From Microbispora triticiradicis (GTDB lineage: Bacteria; Actinomycetota; Actinomycetes; Streptosporangiales; Streptosporangiaceae): a DNA stretch of 32,847 nucleotides. Under the pieces are notes generated by a model. The model was not told where the DNA came from and ran no database searches. It was given only the letters and a program-made list of their open reading frames with translations. The number at the start of each line of letters is the position of its first letter. The stretch's first letter is position 1. The translations under genes were made by a program, and so were the position numbers. Of this stretch, positions 23,204 through 32,847 are shown piece after piece. The DNA lies in NCBI GenBank assembly GCA_003260025.2, contig QFZU02000135.1:1-32847 (forward strand), written 5' to 3'.

Positions 23204-24139
23204 ATGAGGATCATGGAACGCCCGTCGCTGGCCGAGGAGGCGTTCGAGGTCCTGCGCGAGGTCTGCGCGCGGATCGGCGTGGACGCGCGCGGCGCGCAAC
23301 TCATGCGGCTGCGCAGCAACGCCGTCTTCAAGCTGCGCGCGAACGCCGCCGGCGGCGCGGCGGCCGGGGAGATGGTGGTGCGGATCGCGACGGCGCCGGA
23401 CGCGCTGACCCGCCTGCCGGTGGTCCTGGCGGTCGCCCGCTGGCTCGCCGACCGGGGCTTCCCGACCGTGCGGCCGGTCGACGAGATTCCCGGCCAGCCC
23501 ATCGTCCACGAGGGCCGCGCGGTGACCTTCTGGCGGTACGTCCCCTCCTGGGGCCGTCCGACCACCAGGCAACTCGGCCGGGTGCTGCGCAGCCTCCACC
23601 GTGAGCCGGTGCCGCCGATGGGGCTGCGGGCGCTCACCGACCCGCTCGCCGAGGTGCGGCACGCGGTGGAGCAGCGGGCCGAGGTGCTCACTCCCGGGCA
23701 GCGCTCCTGGCTGAGAGACCGCATCGAGGAGCTCACCGGGCGCTGGCGCGACCTGGACACCGGCGCGCCGGTGCTGCTGCACGGCGACGCGTGGATCGAC
23801 AACCTGCTGCGCCGCCAGGACGGGCACGTCGTGCTGTGCGACTGGGACGGCGTGGCCGTCGGGCCGCGCGAGTGGGACCTGGTGCACACCTATCACGGGC
23901 AGCGCCGCTTCGGGCTGTCGACGGACGACGTGGACGGCTTCGCCCACGCGTACGGCTCCGACCTTCGGCAGTGGCCGGGCTACGGCACGCTCATGGAGGT
24001 GCGGGACATGTACGCCGTGGGCATCCATATCCGCAACGCCGCCGGAGACCCGTTCTCCCGCCAGGAGCTGCCCCGCCGGCTCGACTCGCTCACGCGCGGT
24101 GACGGCCACGCCCGCTGGTACATGGCGGCACCGGCATAG
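23204..24139 (+). CDS. APH/choline-kinase-family phosphotransferase
   Basis: 311 residues. Kinase-like fold: a short N-lobe (MVVRIATAPDALTRLP, 16-67), then the catalytic loop VLLHGDAWIDNLLR and the metal site LCDWDGVAVGPREWDL. The H-G-D...N and D-x-D motifs are intact, so it should be active. Members phosphorylate aminoglycosides, macrolides, sugars, choline or homoserine. Pairing with an XRE regulator is common in actinomycetes and does not by itself imply drug resistance. The start is one of three close candidates: ATG 23204 has GAGG 9 bases upstream, GTG 23189 is earlier, and ATG 23213 has a too-close GAGG. Confidence 0.88.
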   Translation: MRIMERPSLAEEAFEVLREVCARIGVDARGAQLMRLRSNAVFKLRANAAGGAAAGEMVVRIATAPDALTRLPVVLAVARWLADRGFPTVRPVDEIPGQPIVHEGRAVTFWRYVPSWGRPTTRQLGRVLRSLHREPVPPMGLRALTDPLAEVRHAVEQRAEVLTPGQRSWLRDRIEELTGRWRDLDTGAPVLLHGDAWIDNLLRRQDGHVVLCDWDGVAVGPREWDLVHTYHGQRRFGLSTDDVDGFAHAYGSDLRQWPGYGTLMEVRDMYAVGIHIRNAAGDPFSRQELPRRLDSLTRGDGHARWYMAAPA

Positions 24140-24352
24140 CCTCAGGTAATCGCGGGTACTGTCCGTACAGGCTGTGAGTGTCGCAGTGGACGATTTCCAA
24201 AAACGTGGTCTGTGAAAAAGCGCACCCGGGTTGTTCCCGGCGGCGGGCGTGCGTGCCATTCCAGCGTCCCACGCGGATGGGCGACGATTCCGCTACGCAG
24301 CCTCATGCTCCCGACCTGGGAACATGGTGCGGCTTCCAAGAAGGAGAAGCAG
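24140..24352 (+). other. Long 5' leader of the cold-shock gene
   Basis: 213 bases with no convincing gene. CGCAC-CCGGG (24221-24230) can pair with CCCGG (24236-24240) and GTGCG (24249-24253) to form a structured element. A 60-codon frame from GTG 24178 ends at 24360 inside the csp start (TTGTCTGA overlap). TACAGG (24166-24171) lies 6 bases before that GTG, so a leader peptide is possible. Cold-shock mRNAs often have long structured leaders. Confidence 0.45.
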
Positions 24353-24556
24353 TTGTCTGAAGGCACTGTCAAGTGGTTCAACTCGGAAAAGGGCTTCGGT
24401 TTCATCGCTCCGGACGACGGCACCGCTGACGTGTTCGTTCATTATTCGGCGATAACGTCTAACGGTTATCGTACGCTGGACCAGAACCAGCGGGTCAGTT
24501 ACGTGACCGTTCAGGGCACCAAGGGACCGCAGGCCGAACAGGTCACGCCGCTGTAG
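24353..24556 (+). CDS. Cold-shock protein, CspA family
   Basis: 67 residues, exactly the usual length of actinobacterial Csp. The start is a TTG at 24353, fixed by AGGAG 6 bases upstream and by the family start ([18 protein letters not shown]). RNP1 is KGFGFI (16-21) and RNP2 is VFVHY (29-33). The protein binds single-stranded RNA/DNA and melts mRNA structure in cold or stress. It is flanked by a long leader upstream and a hairpin pair downstream. The second Csp motif, usually VFVHFSAI, has Tyr at the Phe position, a mild change. The TTG start may lower or regulate translation. Confidence 0.95.
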   Translation: MSEGTVKWFNSEKGFGFIAPDDGTADVFVHYSAITSNGYRTLDQNQRVSYVTVQGTKGPQAEQVTPL

Positions 24557-24575
24557 ATCGTGACTCTCGGTGACG

Positions 24576-24640
24576 GTGCGGCCGTGAGCGGCCGCACGAG
24601 CGGTACCGCGTCGGCCCGCGCCGTTCCGGCGGCGCGGGCC
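24576..24640 (+). terminator. Double hairpin terminator after the cold-shock gene
   Basis: Hairpin 1: GTGCGGCCG, loop TGAG, CGGCCGCAC (24576-24597), 9 bp perfect. Hairpin 2: GGCCCGCGCCG, loop TTCCGG, CGGCGCGGGCC (24613-24640), 11 bp perfect, followed by GATGTTTTG. No long U-run, but the second fits a strong GC stem with a short T tract. Confidence 0.7.
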
Positions 24641-24680
24641 CGATGTTTTGCCGTTCCTTTGCCGGGAAGCGGGAACGGTC

Positions 24681-26366
24681 ATGAGACTCAGCATGACCTC
24701 CGACCTCTGGTGGAAGAACGCGGTCGTGTACTGCCTCGACATCGAGACCTTCGCCGACGGCAACGGCGACGGGATCGGCGACTTCCGGGGCGCGATCCAG
24801 CGCATCGACCACCTGGACAGGATGGGTGTCACGTGCATCTGGCTGATGCCGTTCTTCCCGACCCCTGACAAGGACGACGGGTACGACATCACCGACTTCT
24901 ACAACGTCGACCCGCGCCTGGGGACGCTCGGCGACTTCGTCGAGTTCATGCGGGTGGCCAGGGACCGCGGCATCAGGGTCATCGCCGACCTCGTGGTCAA
25001 CCACACCTCCGACCAGCATCCCTGGTTCAAGGAGGCGCGTTCCAGCCGGGACTCCCGCTACCGCGACTGGTACATCTGGTCGGACAAGCCGGAGCCGGAC
25101 GACCCCAAGGGCGTCGTGTTCCCCGACAAGGAGGACAGCCTCTGGGAGTACGACGAGAAGACCGAGCAGTACTACTACCACCGGTTCTACCGGTTCCAGC
25201 CCGACCTCAACACCGCCAACCCGGAGGTGCAGGACGAGATCTCCCGCATCCTCGGCTTCTGGATGGAACTCGGCCTGTCGGGGTTCCGGGTGGACGCCGT
25301 GCCGTTCCTCATCGAGCAGGTCACCGACAGCGGTGACGACCTGCCCGACCCGCACGAGTTCTTCGCCTGCCTGCGGGCGTTCCTCAGCCGCCGCGACGGC
25401 AGCGCGATCCTGCTCGGCGAGGTCAACCTGCCGTACCCGGACCTCGTGAAGTACTTCGGCAACGACCTCGGCGACGAGCTCACCATGTGCTTCGACTTCA
25501 TCAGCATGCAGCGGACGTACCTCTCGCTCGCGCGCGAGGACGCCCGGCCGCTCGCCGCCGCGCTGCGGGAGCGGCCCAACCCGCCCAGGGACAGCCAGTG
25601 GGCGACGTTCATGCGCAACCACGACGAGCTCACGCTCGACAAGCTCAGCGACTCCGAACGCGAGGAGGTCTTCGCGGCGTTCGGCCCGGACAAGGACATG
25701 CAGGTGTTCGGGCGTGGCCTGCGGCGCCGCCTGCCGACGATGCTCGGCGGCGACCTGGAGCGGATCAAGATGGTCTACAGCCTGCTGTTCTCCCTGCCGG
25801 GCACACCCGTGCTCTTCTACGGCGAGGAGATCGGCATGGGGGAGAACCTGGAGATCGAGGGCCGTCTCGCCGTACGGACGCCCATGCAGTGGACCCCGCA
25901 CCGCAACGGCGGCTTCAGCGACGCCGATCCCTCCAAGGTGAGCATCCCCATGCCGAAGGGCGACTTCGGCCCGGAGAAGGTGAACGTCAGCGCCCAGGAA
26001 CGCGACCCCGACTCGCTCCTGGCGTGGATCACCCGCCTGATCCGGCACTACCGCGACTGCCCCGAGTTCGCCTGGGGGAAGTACACCGTGCTCGACACGG
26101 GCGTGGACGCGGTGTTCGCGCACCGCGCGGACTGCGACGGCGAGACGGTCGTCGCCGTGCACAACCTCGGCGACGCCGAGACCGAGGTGGAGCTCACGCT
26201 GGAGGGGTTCGACTCGTCGAAGGTGCTGACCGACCTGCTCGTGGACGGCCGGATCGAGATCGACGACTCGGGCAGGGTCGGTTTCCCCATGGGCCGGTAC
26301 GGCTGCCGCTGGTTCCGGGCCTCCGCCCCCGAGACCGCCCCCGCCGACTCCGCAGACCCTTCCTAG
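24681..26366 (+). CDS. GH13 family trehalose synthase-like enzyme
   Basis: 561 residues. Catalytic barrel motifs: DLVVNHTS (103-110), GFRVDAVPF with nucleophile D205, LGEVN with acid/base E247, and RNHDELT with H314-D315. The local order (GDGIGDFRG, DDGYDITDFYNVDPRLGT, NHTSDQHPWF, QPDLNTANPEVQ, TPMQWTPHRNGGFSD) follows maltose-to-trehalose isomerases (TreS) closely. It differs from TreS as I remember it in the acid/base segment (ILLGEVNLP rather than LLAEANQWP), so specificity may be shifted. It is likely cytoplasmic, as there is no signal peptide. A role in maltose/trehalose or alpha-glucan handling is inferred. It stands alone, without TreZ, TreY or a maltokinase next to it. Confidence 0.88.
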   Translation: MRLSMTSDLWWKNAVVYCLDIETFADGNGDGIGDFRGAIQRIDHLDRMGVTCIWLMPFFPTPDKDDGYDITDFYNVDPRLGTLGDFVEFMRVARDRGIRVIADLVVNHTSDQHPWFKEARSSRDSRYRDWYIWSDKPEPDDPKGVVFPDKEDSLWEYDEKTEQYYYHRFYRFQPDLNTANPEVQDEISRILGFWMELGLSGFRVDAVPFLIEQVTDSGDDLPDPHEFFACLRAFLSRRDGSAILLGEVNLPYPDLVKYFGNDLGDELTMCFDFISMQRTYLSLAREDARPLAAALRERPNPPRDSQWATFMRNHDELTLDKLSDSEREEVFAAFGPDKDMQVFGRGLRRRLPTMLGGDLERIKMVYSLLFSLPGTPVLFYGEEIGMGENLEIEGRLAVRTPMQWTPHRNGGFSDADPSKVSIPMPKGDFGPEKVNVSAQERDPDSLLAWITRLIRHYRDCPEFAWGKYTVLDTGVDAVFAHRADCDGETVVAVHNLGDAETEVELTLEGFDSSKVLTDLLVDGRIEIDDSGRVGFPMGRYGCRWFRASAPETAPADSADPS

Positions 26367-26411
26367 GGGACGCCTCAGGGGCGGCTCCGGTGGATCTCCG
26401 ATGGGCCGCCG

Positions 26412-26448
26412 CCATCCCCATGGCCACAGTGAGGAGCCATGGGGATGG
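26412..26448 (+). promoter_or_regulatory. Hairpin that pairs the start codon of the DUF998 gene
   Basis: CCATCCCCATGG (26412-26423) and CCATGGGGATGG (26437-26448) form a perfect 12-bp stem around a 13-base loop. The ATG at 26439 lies in the right arm and GAGGAG (26431-26436) in the loop. If it forms in mRNA it would hide the start codon while showing the ribosome site. Regulation is inferred. Confidence 0.6.
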
Positions 26449-28058
26449 TCTTGGGATACACGCTGGTCGCCGCCGGCGCCGCCGTGATGTTCGTGCTTCA
26501 TCTGACGGCGGGGCTCGACCCGCTGACGGACATGATCAGTGAGTACGCCTTCGCGCCGCACGGCCTGCTGCTGCCCGTCTCGCTGACGCTGCTCGCGGCC
26601 GGCTCCGCCGTGCTCGCCGTACGGCTGGCGCGGCTGGACCGGCGCCCGGCCCTGCTGGTCGGCGTGTGGAGCGGCTGCCTGCTGCTGGTCGCCGGGTTCC
26701 CGACCGACCGGCCGGGGCTGTCGCTGTCGGTGTCCGGGGGCATCCACCGCTACGCGGCGTTCGCCGCGTTCGTCAGTCTTCCGCTGGCCGGGCTGCTCGT
26801 CGCCAGGGCCACCCGGTCGCGGCCGGTCCGGCTGCTGTGCGCGGTCGCGCTCGGGTCGCTCGTCCTGGTGGTCGTGCCGTACGCCCTCCGCGCGCTGGGC
26901 CTCGACCCCGGCATGGTGCCCGCCGGTCTCACGCAGCGCCTGACCGTCGTCTCGGAGGTGGCGGCGCTGCTGGTGATGGCGGCCTCAGCCGCCGCAGCTC
27001 AGGTACGCGAAGGCGCCGGAGCGGACCTTGTAGGAGTCCCGCACCCGGGTCCGGCCCGTCTCGGTGTCGACCTTCAGGACGGTCACCACGTCGCGGGATC
27101 CCTGCGACCGCACCAGATGCAGGGTCACCTCGTGCCCGCCGGTCCAGTCGATCATGTCGAGCGCGGCGTCCTTCGGCAGGGAGAAGCGGACCGAGCCCGT
27201 CGCCTGGTCGGTCGCCACGTCGTAGAAACGCAGCCTCGCCTTCTCGCCGAGGCCGGTGACGTAGGCCACCGTGCGGTCGTCGGCGGACAGTCCCCATGGG
27301 CCGTTGTTGGCCACGATCTGGGGCGGGACGGCGGCGGCCAGTTCGGCGCCCGTGTCGTCGTGGACGGCCAGCCCGATGGTGTTCTCGTCGCCGGCCCGCT
27401 GCAGGAGGACGGCCGAGCCGTCCCCGCTGAAGCCGGCGAACCCGTCCGTCTCCGGGGTGGTGCCGGTCGCGCTCGCCCGCGCCACGTCGAACAGGCGGAC
27501 CCGGGTGCGGCCGTCCCCCGCGATGTAGCCGAGGGCGAGGCGGTCGCCGTCCTGGGAGAGCTTCAGCCAGGCCGCGTTCATGCCGACGCCGCGCGGCAGC
27601 GGATTCCTCGGCATCACGCGGACGCCGCCGTGGAACTCGCGTACCACGAGCCGATGGTCGGACTTGCGGAAGTAGGCCACCGACTCGCCGTCGCCGCTGA
27701 CGGTGAGCGGGGCGCTGTTGGTCCTGTCGGGCCTGCCCTTGGCGGTCAGCGGCCACAGCATGGCGTCCTTGAGCGCGACCCGCCTGCCGTCGAGCAGGTC
27801 CAGCCGCCAGGTGTGGCAGGGCGTCGCGGTGCCGTCCTTGCGCGGGCAGGAGTCCACCGACGCGTAGCGGATCGTGTGGTGGGAGGTCTGCGTCTGGGCG
27901 GCCGCCGGGAGGGCCAGTGCCGGGAGGGCCAGCATGGTCAGGGCGAGGCCGGTCAGTCCCCGTGTGATCGGCCGGGTGGGGTGCTGCATGATCATCTCCT
28001 TTCCGGGATGTCATGCATTGGACCCGCCCGGGACCCGGCCGGTTCTGTCACGTGTTGA
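26439..28058 (+). CDS. DUF998-type membrane protein; frame has no stop at family length
   Basis: Start ATG 26439 with GAGGAG 2 bases upstream; a second in-frame ATG at 26445 has better spacing. The first ~185 residues have six hydrophobic segments and read like DUF998 integral membrane proteins (LDPLTDMISEYAFAPHG, PTDRPGLSLSVSGGIHRYAAF). The family part ends near base 26990. No stop follows: the frame continues to 28058, antisense to the propeller gene for about 1 kb and 11 bases into the next. It stays open because codon boundaries coincide on both strands, so a stop would need a rare TTA, CTA or TCA codon opposite. The extra ~350 residues are probably not meaningful. Either the natural stop was lost or the product carries a nonsense tail. 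Confidence 0.5.
   Translation: MGMVLGYTLVAAGAAVMFVLHLTAGLDPLTDMISEYAFAPHGLLLPVSLTLLAAGSAVLAVRLARLDRRPALLVGVWSGCLLLVAGFPTDRPGLSLSVSGGIHRYAAFAAFVSLPLAGLLVARATRSRPVRLLCAVALGSLVLVVVPYALRALGLDPGMVPAGLTQRLTVVSEVAALLVMAASAAAAQVREGAGADLVGVPHPGPARLGVDLQDGHHVAGSLRPHQMQGHLVPAGPVDHVERGVLRQGEADRARRLVGRHVVETQPRLLAEAGDVGHRAVVGGQSPWAVVGHDLGRDGGGQFGARVVVDGQPDGVLVAGPLQEDGRAVPAEAGEPVRLRGGAGRARPRHVEQADPGAAVPRDVAEGEAVAVLGELQPGRVHADAARQRIPRHHADAAVELAYHEPMVGLAEVGHRLAVAADGERGAVGPVGPALGGQRPQHGVLERDPPAVEQVQPPGVAGRRGAVLARAGVHRRVADRVVGGLRLGGRREGQCREGQHGQGEAGQSPCDRPGGVLHDHLLSGMSCIGPARDPAGSVTC
26985..27989 (-). CDS. Secreted beta-propeller-like protein (WD40/PD40-type)
   Basis: 334 residues from ATG 27989, chosen over ATG 27995 because GGAG is 6 bases from the first and directly touches the second. 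A signal peptide is seen (about 1-31, ending PAAAQ). The mature part has repeated short blades of the form LSxDGDRLALGYI, GFSGDGSAVLLQ and GLSADDRTVAYVTG, as in TolB/PD40-like propellers. Cysteines C47 and C57, and C332 near the end, may form disulfides. Function is unknown; such proteins are usually surface sensors or binders. It lies 58 bases downstream of the oxidoreductase gene on the same strand, with its own good ribosome site, and its tail overlaps the frame of the DUF998 gene. Confidence 0.85.
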   Translation of the reverse strand: MQHPTRPITRGLTGLALTMLALPALALPAAAQTQTSHHTIRYASVDSCPRKDGTATPCHTWRLDLLDGRRVALKDAMLWPLTAKGRPDRTNSAPLTVSGDGESVAYFRKSDHRLVVREFHGGVRVMPRNPLPRGVGMNAAWLKLSQDGDRLALGYIAGDGRTRVRLFDVARASATGTTPETDGFAGFSGDGSAVLLQRAGDENTIGLAVHDDTGAELAAAVPPQIVANNGPWGLSADDRTVAYVTGLGEKARLRFYDVATDQATGSVRFSLPKDAALDMIDWTGGHEVTLHLVRSQGSRDVVTVLKVDTETGRTRVRDSYKVRSGAFAYLSCGG

Positions 28059-29436
28059 TATCGGCCTGCCGGTGGTCGAGGGTCTCCAGCGCGTCCTCGA
28101 CGGCACGGTGGAAGGTCGGATAGGCGTACATCATGTGCCGCAGCCGTGCGGTGGGGATCTCGTTCTGCACCGCCACCACGAGCGCGCCGAGGACCTCGCC
28201 GCCCGCCGGACCGCTGCTGGTGGCGCCGACGAGCACCCCGCGCCGCGCGTCCTCGACCAGCTTGACCAGGCCCTCGTGCCCCGGCCCGTGGATCCAGCCC
28301 CGGGCCGAGTCGCCGAGGGCGGCGAACCCCACCCGCACCTCGACGCCGGCCTCCCGGGCCTCCCGCTCGGTCATGCCGACCGCGCCGACCTCCGGGTCGG
28401 TGAACGTGACGCGCGGCACCGCGCGGTAGTCGGCGGCGGGTCCGCCCTCGCCGAGGATGTCGCGGGCGGCGATCCTGCCCTGGTAGACGGCGACGTGCGT
28501 GTAGGCGCCGCGGCCGGTCACGTCGCCCACCGCCCAGACGCCGTCGCCGGCCCGCATCCGGTCGTCCACCTCGACGAACCGGGCCTTCTCGTCCAGGCCG
28601 GCGTTCCCGGCGCTTATCGCCGCCAGGTCGACGCTGCGCCCGGTCGCCACCAGCAGGTGTGCGGCGCGCAGGATCCGGCCGTCGCCGAGCGTCAGCGCGA
28701 AGCCGTCGCCGTCGTGCCGCACCCGTTCGACGGCGACGCCGGTGTGCGTCTCGACGCGTTCCCCGGCGAACACGCGGGCCAGCAGCGCGCCCGCCTCCGG
28801 CTCCTCGCGGGGCAGCAGGCGGCCGGCGCCCTCCACGATCGTGACCCGGGCGCCGAACCGGGCGAAGACCTGGGCGAGCTCGCAGCCGATCGCTCCGCCG
28901 CCGAGCACGATCAGCGACTCGGGCACCCGCCGCGCCACGACGGCGTCCCGGTTCGTCCAGTAGGGCGTGCCCTCCAGGCCGTCGATCGGCGGAACGGCGG
29001 GAGTGGTGCCGGTGGCGACGACGATCCCCCGCCGGGCACGCAGCCTGCGGCCGTCCACGGTCACCTCGCGCGGGCCGGTGATCCGGCCGCGGCCGCGGAC
29101 GACCTCGACTCCGGCGCTCTCGAAGTGCTCGGCCCTGTCGGCGTCGCTCCAGTCGTCGGTGCCCTCCCCGGTGATCCGGTCGATCACCGGGGTCCAGGCC
29201 GGGGTCACCCGGACCGACCCGGCCACGCCGGGCACGCGGCGGGCCTCGGCCAGCAGGTCGGCCGCGCGCACCATCATCTTCGAGGGGACGCAGCCCCAGT
29301 AGGCGCACTCGCCCCCGATCAGGCCGGCCTCCACGGCGGCCACGCCGAGCCCCGCCTCCGCCAGCCGTCCCGCGACGCCCTCGCCACCGGGTCCCATGCC
29401 GAGCACCACAACGTCGTAGGCCCCGTCTCCAGTCAT
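28048..29436 (-). CDS. FAD/NAD(P)-dependent disulfide oxidoreductase family protein
   Basis: 462 residues, normal length. FAD-binding [11 protein letters not shown] (13-23), redox disulfide C44-AYWG-C49 in [13 protein letters not shown], and a second dinucleotide fold at [13 protein letters not shown] are present. In the C-terminal dimer domain the usual His-Pro-Thr...Glu active base appears as YPTFHR (439-444), so the catalytic histidine is not in its place. It may not be a classical lipoamide or mycothione reductase; relatives without that His act as quinone or alternative reductases, and mercuric reductases also depart from the pattern. Substrate unknown. Start ATG 29436 has only a weak ribosome site (GGACGG). 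Confidence 0.9.
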   Translation of the reverse strand: MTGDGAYDVVVLGMGPGGEGVAGRLAEAGLGVAAVEAGLIGGECAYWGCVPSKMMVRAADLLAEARRVPGVAGSVRVTPAWTPVIDRITGEGTDDWSDADRAEHFESAGVEVVRGRGRITGPREVTVDGRRLRARRGIVVATGTTPAVPPIDGLEGTPYWTNRDAVVARRVPESLIVLGGGAIGCELAQVFARFGARVTIVEGAGRLLPREEPEAGALLARVFAGERVETHTGVAVERVRHDGDGFALTLGDGRILRAAHLLVATGRSVDLAAISAGNAGLDEKARFVEVDDRMRAGDGVWAVGDVTGRGAYTHVAVYQGRIAARDILGEGGPAADYRAVPRVTFTDPEVGAVGMTEREAREAGVEVRVGFAALGDSARGWIHGPGHEGLVKLVEDARRGVLVGATSSGPAGGEVLGALVVAVQNEIPTARLRHMMYAYPTFHRAVEDALETLDHRQADINT

Positions 29437-29491
29437 GCCCGTCCACTGCCCGCAGACGGCCTCTGTGCACGTACGGGAACACCGGGAAAAA

Positions 29492-29535
29492 CGTGAGGAG
29501 GGGGCGGGCCGTGACCGGCCCGCCCCCTCCTCACG
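29492..29535 (-). terminator. Intrinsic terminator of the malate dehydrogenase gene
   Basis: A perfect 20-bp stem (29492-29511 with 29516-29535) and a 4-base loop, lying 18 bases after the mdh stop. Read on the minus strand it is followed directly by GTTTTTC, giving a U-run. Textbook rho-independent structure, unusually long. Confidence 0.9.
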
Positions 29536-29553
29536 CGGTCGTCAGATCGTTCG

Positions 29554-32792
<3,239 letters not shown>

Positions 32793-32827
32793 CCCGAGGA
32801 ACCGCGTAGGCGCACAAGAAGGCGGGC

Positions 32828-32847
32828 CCCGTCGCGATCGCGACGGG
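32828..32847 (+). terminator. Palindrome at window end, probable cellulase terminator
   Basis: CCCGTCGCGATCGCGACGGG is a perfect 20-base palindrome 36 bases after the cellulase stop. The preceding GGGCC suggests the stem continues beyond the window. Confidence 0.6.

Noticed and set aside
23204..24139. Aminoglycoside resistance gene
   Set aside because: The APH fold is shared by many kinases; the XRE-regulator context is common and nothing points to a drug substrate.

Overview
The window is very GC-rich, with many GTG and TTG starts, several apparently leaderless genes, a large SARP-type regulator and a CelR/CebR-type cellulose operator. This points to a filamentous actinomycete. A member of the Streptosporangiaceae or a near relative is my inference from gene content, not a demonstrated placement. 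It reads as chromosome, with no transposase, integrase, tRNA, rRNA or CRISPR array visible.

Layout. 1-2554: a membrane Ser/Thr kinase and a pseudokinase-like partner that runs off the left edge. 2657-4801: a divergent pair of a flavin/PNP-oxidase-fold protein and a MocR/PdxR-type regulator around a repeat-rich operator. 4779-9119: an amidase-like protein, a one-piece ECF sigma factor with a zinc-finger, transmembrane and extracellular part, and an anchored solute-binding/VWA fusion. 9246-11449: a SpoU-type RNA methyltransferase facing a D,D-carboxypeptidase/DedA-like operon that has a possible iron box. 11691-15035: a 1114-residue SARP-family ATPase regulator with phased repeats upstream.

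15240-20171 is the most unusual part. It holds a YbhN-like membrane protein, a PIG-L deacetylase, a GT4 glycosyltransferase, a 31-residue ORF with an excellent ribosome site, and a cysteinyl-tRNA synthetase paralogue. The paralogue's zinc/cysteine site is intact, but its HIGH and KMSKS motifs and its tRNA-contacting tail are altered. GT4, PIG-L and CysRS-like proteins are the three families that build Cys-GlcN-inositol in mycothiol synthesis (MshA, MshB, MshC). The locus may therefore make a different cysteinylated aminosugar; this is a hypothesis.

20309-24139: a DUF427 protein, then a small protein, an XRE/TPR regulator and an APH-like kinase arranged around a palindromic operator. 24353-28058: a cold-shock protein with a long leader, a TreS-like GH13 enzyme, and a DUF998 membrane protein whose start codon lies in a perfect hairpin and whose frame has no stop at the usual length. 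26985-30531 (minus strand): a secreted propeller-like protein, a disulfide-oxidoreductase-family flavoprotein and malate dehydrogenase with a textbook terminator. 30921-32792: a secreted CBM2-GH6 cellobiohydrolase under a perfect CelR/CebR operator.
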